Assembly (NCBI GenBank): GCA_022539475.1
Contig: VCMS01000296.1
Coordinates: 61,707 to 125,706, forward strand
Reading direction: 5' to 3'
Origin: Gracilaria domingensis
Lineage: Eukaryota; Rhodophyta; Florideophyceae; Gracilariales; Gracilariaceae
DNA: 64,000 bases
The notes beneath the pieces are model-generated. The model made no database searches. It was given only the letters and a program-made list of their open reading frames with translations, and was not told the origin of the DNA. Every line of letters starts with the position of its first letter. Position 1 is the first letter of the stretch. Below are positions 56,942-64,000 of this stretch, piece after piece. The position numbers and the translations under genes are program-made.

Positions 56942-57871
56942 TCAAATCCCTCCCATCCTTCTCTCCTCCTGTCCCCTCAGAATCCCCTTCGCAGTCCGCG
57001 CTACCTCCGCCGCACTCCTAAACCCAGTCACCACCGGAGCTCCCACTCCCTCCCGCGGCACCTCCTCCACCACCTTCTTCATCTCCTTACGCCTCTTCTT
57101 CAGACGGCTCTTCCCATCCCCAACCCCACCACCCTTTGTCTTCGGTGTCACAGGAGACCCCTTCTGCACCGCCACCCTTCCTACACTTCCCTTCTCCGTC
57201 TTTCCCTCCACACCTCCTTTCATCGTCTCCTCTTCCACCAATCTTTGCCCCTTGCCCAGCTCCTTCACCTCCTTCTCCAGCACGTCCAACCTCTCGTTCA
57301 GAACCCTATTCTCCTCCCGCAACTCTCCAACCTTCCTTCCCGCACACTCCACTATCCCATACACATGATTTCTCATCTCCACTCCCAATACCGACAACGA
57401 ATTCCGCAGGCTCGAAATCGCCTCAACCGAAACACCACTACCACCCCCACTCAGCACCACACCGCCCATTTCCGTTACAATCTCCACAATTCCATCGTCC
57501 AGTTGCTCCTTCATCACCAACCCCAACATCCCCACCCTCGCCTTCATCTCCCCCACAAACCGCATCTCCCTGTCACCCTCTCCGCCCCCACTCTCTATCT
57601 GGTCTCCAACCTCTAACTGACTCAGATGCACCGCACCCCTTCTCTCCATTGCGACCCCCTCCACCTCCAATTCTACCCCCTTCTCCACCTCATCACCATC
57701 CCCTCTCCTCGCCTCACACTTCTTTCCTTCATCAGCCACTTCCTTCTTCTGCGACATCCGACCAGCCGCCGTAATCACGTCCTCTTCCCGCTTTGGTGAC
57801 GGCGTCTGCGGTACCTCCTTCCCCTCCAACAGCGCCAACAGCTCCTCATCCTTCACGTATCCGTTCGACAT
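56942..57871 (-). CDS. Coiled-coil protein of module X, copy 2
   Basis: 309 residues from ATG 57,871, nearly identical to 39,751-40,680. Differences include ALLEGK for VLLEGK, ADEGKK for AEEGKK, GRKVGE for GREVGE and LGKGQR for LCKRQR. All are substitutions with no frame damage, so both copies could be expressed. The acidic N-terminal part, short coiled coil and basic C-terminus are as in copy 1. Family unknown. Confidence 0.65.
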   Translation of the reverse strand: MSNGYVKDEELLALLEGKEVPQTPSPKREEDVITAAGRMSQKKEVADEGKKCEARRGDGDEVEKGVELEVEGVAMERRGAVHLSQLEVGDQIESGGGEGDREMRFVGEMKARVGMLGLVMKEQLDDGIVEIVTEMGGVVLSGGGSGVSVEAISSLRNSLSVLGVEMRNHVYGIVECAGRKVGELREENRVLNERLDVLEKEVKELGKGQRLVEEETMKGGVEGKTEKGSVGRVAVQKGSPVTPKTKGGGVGDGKSRLKKRRKEMKKVVEEVPREGVGAPVVTGFRSAAEVARTAKGILRGQEERRMGGI

Positions 57872-58084
57872 CTTCAGAAGAAGAAGTAGTAGTTGGATCG
57901 AAGTTTCCGCTGCGATACAGTGCAATCGAGCTAAACTGTGCTGTCCAACCCCATTGTCCAACCACACGGGCTATATCCAGCACCATGATTGTCCCTGTTT
58001 CCCTCATCCCATTTCCCGCCAAAACATCTACTGTACACCTCCGCACCTTCCACTATTTAAGCGCCATCTCTCTGTCCCCTCTTC

Positions 58085-58445
58085 ACATAGTCCCCACCCA
58101 CCTCGCCTCGACCGGCGATATTTTTCTCTTCCACCATAACCCCACTCGATGGTTATAGCAAAACAGGAAGATATTGCCAGTGGAGGAAAGCTAGGGACTA
58201 GTGATTGTACTTAGAGTTGCTCACCCTCTGTCTCGACTGGGGGCATGTTCTTCTTCTGTCACATCCTTTGTGGGTTGTGACAAAAAAAGAATATGTCACC
58301 ACTCGACACCGGATGGGTAACAATGGTAGCACGTAGAGTAGTTCATCCTCCCTCTCAGCGTCCACTGGGGATATATTGATGTTCTCTCACATCCTTTCCC
58401 GGTTGTGATACAAGAGAAATACATCTCCAATGGAGACGGAGAATA
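58085..58445. repeat. Three tandem hairpin units, X copy 2
   Basis: Inverse of 39,186-39,545; all three units are retained with a few substitutions. Confidence 0.7.
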
Positions 58446-58504
58446 TAGTCGTGATAACACGTAAAGGTAACAATGTAATAAACAATAAATTTATGCTACT
58501 ATCT

Positions 58505-58825
58505 CTAACCAACCTTTCGAAAACCAACTATGACATGAGCTGGGTTACTCGAGCCAAAGATGGCAGATCCTGCGACTGAAATGTTTGCACCGGCCTTCAC
58601 TACTGCTTTCACAGTACTCAGTCCAATACCTCCATCCACCTGTATCCCTATTCTTGGGTACAACTTCCTTGCATGTCGCACCTTATCAAGAACACCCTCC
58701 ATAAACGCCTGTCCTCCAAACCCTGGCTCCACCGTCATCAACAATAACATGTCTACAACTCCTTCCTTCATAAGTGCTTCTACGACCTTTATAGACGTAT
58801 TCGGGCGCAATCCAACTCCATCCTT
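58505..58825 (-). pseudogene. rpe: Ribulose-phosphate 3-epimerase C-terminal fragment, X copy 2
   Basis: Same 5'-truncated fragment as 38,797-39,117. It keeps PNTSIKVVEAL and VVDMLLLMTVEPGFGG, which are closer to the family consensus than copy 1. Since both copies lack the N-terminal half, the truncation came before the duplication of X. Confidence 0.88.
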
Positions 58826-59222
58826 TTAATTATGGCAATCCGAGTGAAGCTATAAAACCCGTTCACGTCATTTATGAAGCCAAAATGGCTCCTTTCATCC
58901 TGTATTCAAGCTCCCCGTAACTCGTACTTTACAACTACTTTACAACTCAGGTTCGAAATCAGTTTCATTCATTGCACACTTTCTACTCTTCCACCTACCT
59001 TTCATAAAACATCATCACACTTTGTGGCTTGTCGTCTCATACAAGCCCTATCATTCATTCAGTACAATCACATATCATACATTTCGCTCACTTTCACAAA
59101 GTGAACCATGTTCCCGTTCTGCGCTTCCCAACCGTTTGTACTTCAGTATCACTCCTTACCCTAGCAGTTCTCCGCCCCATCTTTCATTTCTATCGTCACA
59201 CAAAAACAATCGAACACTTGCA

Positions 59223-60116
59223 ATGAACTCCCAGTCCGACATGCCTCCCAGTCCGCCTCCGAGTCCCAGATACTCTGACGTCCCTCAGGCCTCATCTCCC
59301 GCCCGAAGGACTCGGGCCGTTATTGTTGGAAGGGAGCGTATAGGTACCATGCTGGCGAACGAAGAAGATACGGTCATTTCCGCACACGAATTCTGCAGCA
59401 TGGCTGCTACCTTTCATCTTTCTGATGTACCGATACTAGTTTGTGGAAGAACGAACACCCTGGAGACCGTAATTCAGGCTTGCCCTTATTCGCTCAGAGA
59501 GAATCTCGTTTTCTTCCAGAATGGAGACATCATACCATTGGTTTCGAAGCTCGGTGTGGACAAATGTTCAAAAGTTGTCCTATACGTTGGTGTCCCCTCA
59601 AGAAACGCAGCTCCGCAGGATGGTGTCATTCCTCAAAGTCCGGATGGTCTCACTGTCGCAACAGGAAAGTGGGCCTCCAACGTTGCAGACAGGTTTAGGT
59701 CTATGGGTCTCACTTGCGGGGTTGTCGACGAAGACACATTTCTCGTAAGCTATTATGAGAAGCTCGTGTGGCTATCAGCGTTCAACATCGTCGGGGCCTC
59801 AAGAGGTTTCATCCCTATGGACGTAGTCGCTACGGAGTGCAGTACGGTTGTGCTCACAATAATGAAAGAGCTGTTGAAGATAGTTTCGCTTAAGACAGGT
59901 ACTACTTTCAACCTAGAAGAGACGGTTCTTGCATATGGGAAAACTCTCGTTGGCTTCCCTACATCTTTCTCCGACTTTCAGTTTAGGAACGCGTACTTCT
60001 ACGACTTTTTCCGCCAAGAAAGAAACATCGTAGGCGGTGACCCCGCTCCTTTTCATACAAACTACGTCAACGTTGTTAAGGAAAAGTTATCCCCCTCCCC
60101 ATTCCCCCAGCTTTGA
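59223..60116 (+). CDS. Ketopantoate-reductase-like protein, X copy 2
   Basis: 297 residues from ATG 59,223 (MNSQSDMPPSPPPSP...). The Rossmann turn is VIVGRERIGTML, in which the second motif Gly of copy 1 (GRGRIG) is Glu, possibly weakening cofactor binding. The C-terminal KLVWLSAFNIVGA segment is intact. Relative to copy 1, three residues (GRL) are missing after EETV, in frame. It ends at TGA 60,114-60,116, which shows that TGA is a normal stop here. Confidence 0.68.
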   Translation: MNSQSDMPPSPPPSPRYSDVPQASSPARRTRAVIVGRERIGTMLANEEDTVISAHEFCSMAATFHLSDVPILVCGRTNTLETVIQACPYSLRENLVFFQNGDIIPLVSKLGVDKCSKVVLYVGVPSRNAAPQDGVIPQSPDGLTVATGKWASNVADRFRSMGLTCGVVDEDTFLVSYYEKLVWLSAFNIVGASRGFIPMDVVATECSTVVLTIMKELLKIVSLKTGTTFNLEETVLAYGKTLVGFPTSFSDFQFRNAYFYDFFRQERNIVGGDPAPFHTNYVNVVKEKLSPSPFPQL

Positions 60117-60743
60117 GGTTAGAACACATGACTTTTCGGTGTTGTAAACCTTTTAGAGATAGTTAAACATAAAAGTTACTTTATCGAAATGACCTGTTCC
60201 TATTACATTACTTATATTGTTCGTCCTTCTGTGGTTCAAATATGCCTCTTTAAATCCTACATCCCTTATCACTAATATTTCGCTAAGATTTTGCTAGATA
60301 GAAAATGGTCATTCCATATCATTAAAGTGCACGATACTAGTAACGAAACAAGTACAAAAATTGTGATATTTCTGAAGAACTAAGCGTTTGCATTACTTGG
60401 GGCACCCGTATAAAGTAAGGTAAACCTTTTATGGGTTTCAACCCGTAATGGAGGTTGTTTTACTCTTCTTGATTTCTAAGCTCATGTTAAAGATATTTAC
60501 AGTTTTCTTTACCCACTTGAACCCGTACATATAATTTATGAGTAAATCATCCTTTCTTTACTTCAAATCGATGCAAAAACTTCTCCTCCTAGTAACGATT
60601 TAAAACAGTACTACAATACCCGTATATGGTCGTTCTTAGACTCTTTGTATACTACGAAACACCTTGTGAACATCAATCACATCCTTCTCATTCGTATACC
60701 CACACCCATTTGCAAAACGAACCCTTTCGAAAGCTTTCAAAAC
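60117..60743. promoter_or_regulatory. AT-rich intergenic region, X copy 2
   Basis: Counterpart of 36,870-37,496. No gene; AT-rich, with the same short fold-back near 60,425-60,465. Confidence 0.45.
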
Positions 60744-61615
60744 ATGTATAACTCGGAAGTTAGAGCCCAAGAAGTAACTCCTCAGCAGCTGGCTAACGAA
60801 ATATTCGAAAATGGCTAGGCCGTGATTAGTGATGTTGACGGTACTCTGAAAAGAGCTGGGGAGAACATTCCTGCCGAAGCAGTCAAATGCATGAAGTACA
60901 TCAACGCACGCGTTGGTTTCGGAATTGCTACTGGGCGAGATATAGAGGATGCCGAGAGTTTCATGGAGCACCTGGGTGGCTACACTTTTGGCATCTCTGG
61001 AAACCAAGGCGCACGGGTGAGATTATCCAATGGTACCGAAATTGATCAGGACCTTGACAGGGAAGGTTACGAAAGATGTGCAGCCGAACTTGAGAGACTT
61101 GCACTCTCCTTAAATGAATCGCACGGACTTCACGAAGAGCGTCAACAAGCAGTGATGAGCACTAGAAAAGACAGTGGACTCCCTAACTTCACGTACAATG
61201 GACTGTCGAAGTGGAAAACAGAAGTTAACTCCGGTATTTCAAAAGTGTTGACATCCTTTCCGAACTGGTTGCGTACCCTCAAGATGAAAACTGTGACATA
61301 GGGGACATTCGTTTCACGAAAAATAGTGGGGCGCTAGCCTTGGTTGAAAACGACCCCCAGTTCGACACACATTTAATCGTTGCTTTCGGGAATGCTTCCA
61401 ATGATGGCCCTATATATGAAATGGCAACCCTGGCAGTTCATGTGAAGGGAGAAGGCCATCCAGCAGCGGTAACATATCTTGTTGATGGCGTGGAGGACGT
61501 GCATGAGACCATCAGAAGGGTGGCAGAACTGTACGGGTACACAAAATGCAAGTGTCAAAGGTTTAGAAATGCTCTTGGAATTTGTTTCAAGTGCTACGAT
61601 GCCTTTAATACTTAG
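60744..61615 (+). pseudogene. HAD-superfamily hydrolase, X copy 2, inactivated
   Basis: Same gene as 35,997-36,869. A TAG replaces the Tyr codon of ENGYAV (near 60,815), and one base is missing near 61,266 (GAACTGG against GAACCTGG in copy 1). These two events destroy the frame. The catalytic motifs are otherwise preserved, including IATGRD with the family-typical Arg that copy 1 has changed to Leu. An internal frame beginning near 60,822 still covers motif I to the frameshift. Confidence 0.88.
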
Positions 61616-61667
61616 CTATGATATGAGATCTCAGTAATAAAAGTGTCGTGTATATCTCAATACCCTT

Positions 61668-62528
61668 TTATGAATCATGGTGGTTTTTATCGTGCTGCTT
61701 TTCCTCGTAGCCGTACAACAGAGCCACCAACATAATTGTCGAATGTACATCCTCCACGCTTTTGAACAGGTTGTGTACTCCACCCGGGATACAATCTTCT
61801 TTGACGTGAACGCCGTACACGCCTACCTCATGCAAAGGCCCGTCGCTCAAAGCACTTCCGAACGTCACGACGTCATCCGTATCAATAAATCTCGGTTCAT
61901 TATCCACAAGATTTTCTCCTCCGCTTCCTTTTGTGTATCGCTTGTCCACAATTTCGCAACTTTTATCGCCGGGATAGATAAAAAACGCATCCATCTTCTG
62001 CAACAGGTCCCCAATAGCAGAATCCACTTCTTCTTTCCACTGCCACAGTTTGTTGTACACGAAATTGGGAAGGCCACTATCACTTCTGGTCTCCACGAAC
62101 CCCTTGTCATCATCATTCACAATACCATGCCTCCTATTCAAATCCCTTGCCAGGAACAGTAGTCCGTCAACAGTGTGGTCAAGGGTGTGATCATTGAATG
62201 CACCCTTAATTTCCCTCTCGTCAGAGAAACGCAGGAAAGCTCCATGATTCGCCGAGACACCAAACTTATAGTCTCCGAGTCCTTCCATTTTCCCCTCCAC
62301 GTCGCCCACATCACCCCCTGTGACAAGTCCGAAACCAGCACGTTCGTCAATGAACTTCATACACTTCACAACTTCTTCTGGAATTGACTCTCCTTCTCTT
62401 CTCAACGTTCCATCAACGGAACTTAATATACCGTAACCATTGGCATATATGAACTTAGACAAGGTATTTGGTGAAATTTCCGCCAAGTCTCTCTGTTCCT
62501 CTGCCATTTTTCCTGATACAGTCACCAT
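61668..62528 (-). CDS. HAD-like protein without nucleophile, X copy 2
   Basis: Same gene as 35,033-35,944. The first ATG of copy 1 is GTG here (62,577-62,579), so I start at the next ATG, 62,528, giving 286 residues. GILSSVDGT again has Ser in place of the nucleophilic Asp. The frame is otherwise intact with only scattered substitutions. That an inactive-looking HAD stays open while its catalytically complete neighbour is broken argues that it may have a non-enzymatic role, or that decay is simply recent. Confidence 0.75.
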   Translation of the reverse strand: MVTVSGKMAEEQRDLAEISPNTLSKFIYANGYGILSSVDGTLRREGESIPEEVVKCMKFIDERAGFGLVTGGDVGDVEGKMEGLGDYKFGVSANHGAFLRFSDEREIKGAFNDHTLDHTVDGLLFLARDLNRRHGIVNDDDKGFVETRSDSGLPNFVYNKLWQWKEEVDSAIGDLLQKMDAFFIYPGDKSCEIVDKRYTKGSGGENLVDNEPRFIDTDDVVTFGSALSDGPLHEVGVYGVHVKEDCIPGGVHNLFKSVEDVHSTIMLVALLYGYEEKQHDKNHHDS

Positions 62529-62649
62529 ACTGCCACAAGTACCGCATAGACAGGAACTGTATAGACTTCTCAGTTTCACACTTCTCTTAAAAGCAACCTT
62601 AAGTGCAGTTTCAGAAATGTTAGGACGCTACATGTTCAATTGCGAATTG

Positions 62650-62843
62650 ACTGGTGCCACCAATGATGTTAACGATACCGAGCATTTGGCATGTTGCAAT
62701 TAGACGCAACTGGACCAAAGACGTTGGACATTTGTTCAATTACCAGCCTGCCGCACCTTTTCTATGTTCATATGTATAGCCTTGTAATAGTATACTACTC
62801 TTAATACTCGCAAGACACACATAATTTACTAAACATCTCATTC
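62650..62843. other. 3' flank of the dioxygenase gene up to the X junction
   Basis: AT-rich non-coding sequence. The first part resembles the sequence after the block D relic (about 25,880-25,920). The element's right terminus may be near, but none could be identified. Confidence 0.5.
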
Positions 62844-64000
62844 TCATCCACTTCGAGGCGCTCGCAGCCTCATTATTGGCAAATCGTCATCACTACTACT
62901 CTCGAGCACTTCGGTTCTACCGGCCTCCGCTTCCACACCAATCTCCACGACCACTTGGTCTTCTTCCATGTCAACCGCCCCACCCTTCTTATCGGACAAC
63001 AGTTCATCCTCCGCCTCCTCCTCCTCGTCACCATTGACAAACGTGGGTCGGAAATCCCGCACCCGATGAACAGCATCAGGTAGTGCGTAGCCCTCTGGTA
63101 CCATGTACATGTGGTATCTAACCAGCAAATCCATAGACTCGGGCCTATCCACCTTGTCCTTCCCACTTGCTCCAGCATGTGTCACATCACCACGGCCCAC
63201 GAATACAGAGTACGGTGGGATTATTATCTTCTTCGCTGGATACACCTCCGACATCACTCGCAACTGTTGGTTGTTCATCCCCACCAGTTGATGGCTTCCA
63301 GCGCTCACCCAGAGAGGAAAGCCCTCTTTCCCAGAGGCCATTACAAAGTATCCGGGGTTGCCAGTATTCATTGTTTCCTTCGTAACCAGACCACTGAAGT
63401 CGGTGTGCAGCGTCTGGCGCTTGCACTTTCTCGTCGTCCCCAGAAATCGACCACCAGTTTTCGGAGTGTACATCTTCACAGCTTCCCTTTCATTGTCCCA
63501 TAGTTCCAAAGCCGCAGCAATTGTACCCATTCGAACATCAAGTAAAGCACGCGACCTTACAACCCACCTGAGCTCCTCATTATCCTCCGGCTTCTCCACC
63601 GTACCACAACGTGTCGACATCACTCTCCCCTCAAATGGTCCATCGCTACCGTCCTTCCATCCTTCATCATCGTTGATTATTGAACAAACGATTTCTGTTC
63701 CTCTCCTTTCCGTATATCCGGCATCGCTCCATACTCATTCTCGAAGAAGTCCACCAACTTCCCCGACACATCTCCGAACTCCCGAACTTCTTCCAACTCC
63801 TCCCATTTAGGGACATCATTATCCGTCGCAAAGCCATCAAGCACGCAATATCCACTCTGCCTTAGCTCAGCTTGCATTCGGGCGAAGAACATTTGCCCAA
63901 ATTCGTCATGCTCCTTCGCAGCAACCCACAGCACCTCTTCATCATCCATACCTGTCGGTCGGTACGAGGATACTGCATACCAAATGCCTCCGCCCGTAGG
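62844..64000 (-). pseudogene. 2OG-Fe(II) dioxygenase part of the ParB-dioxygenase gene (block C end)
   Basis: The C-terminal third of the fusion gene, running off the right edge. From the edge: GGIWYAVSSYRPTGMDDEEVLW, a helical region, then a frameshift near 63,674 (one A missing relative to block A at about 9,064). The double-stranded beta-helix follows. LHTDFSG gives the iron-binding HxD, GRGDVTHAGAS gives the distal His, and DLLVRYHMYM gives the Arg expected to bind 2-oxoglutarate. An acidic tail (EEEEAEDE...SSSDDDLP) ends the protein at TGA 62,844-62,846. Such enzymes hydroxylate proteins, nucleic acids or small molecules. TET/JBP enzymes, which oxidise modified DNA bases, share this fold, but I cannot place this one in that branch by eye. 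Confidence 0.75.

Larger units (their letters stand above)
56474..62649 (-). mobile_element. Module X, copy 2 (inverted)
   Basis: Reverse-orientation copy of 34,963-41,117 with the same five genes and the same ends. Its right-end sequence abuts codon ~900 of the ParB gene. Its left-end sequence (TTGCGAATTG at 62,649) abuts the 3' flank of the dioxygenase part, which lies on the opposite strand. As with copy 1, the two flanks do not belong to one interrupted locus. Confidence 0.8.

Noticed and set aside
56540-57616. Long Pro/Ser/His-rich frame on the + strand opposite the X coiled-coil gene
   Set aside because: It is the antisense of an extremely purine-rich gene; the same false frame occurs opposite copy 1 (39,848-40,968).

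Overview
This looks like nuclear DNA of a eukaryote. The long genes carry no visible introns, have AATAAA-like 3' ends, and use SET, Plavaka-type transposase and nuclear-localisation signatures. Base composition is moderate. A red alga, or another intron-poor lineage with large DNA transposons, would fit, but I cannot fix the taxon. Single Ns at 6,645 and 28,275 show it is a scaffold.

Almost the whole window consists of copies, at different stages of decay, of one large mobile-element family. The element has four genes in fixed order. A Plavaka-like transposase (+) ends tail-to-tail against a long disordered/coiled-coil gene (-). Next is a DNA methyltransferase-SET fusion (-). Then comes a 1.4-1.7 kb divergent regulatory region packed with palindromes, and last a ParB-like domain plus 2-oxoglutarate dioxygenase fusion (+). 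All four blocks lie in the same direction. Block A is 1-9,180 (window-truncated and error-rich after the N). Block D is about 10,800-25,900 (very old and divergent, same gene order). Block B is 29,094-44,173 and block C is 44,931-64,000 (younger, rearranged). No copy is intact, but together they allow the element to be described.

Blocks B and C each contain one copy of a second, 6.2 kb module X (34,963-41,117 and, inverted, 56,474-62,649). X carries two HAD-phosphatase-like genes, a ketopantoate-reductase-like gene, a 5'-truncated ribulose-phosphate 3-epimerase fragment and a glycine/glutamate-rich coiled-coil gene. The flanks of X are mismatched halves of element genes, so X copies sit at rearrangement junctions and form the arms of a large quasi-palindrome.

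The working idea (inference) is a self-marking transposon: a nuclear DNA and protein methyltransferase (one fusion) and a DNA-binding dioxygenase (the other fusion) are transcribed from twin mirror-image promoters around a palindrome array. The array may be a binding site, a replication start or a boundary. The transposase mobilises the whole unit.
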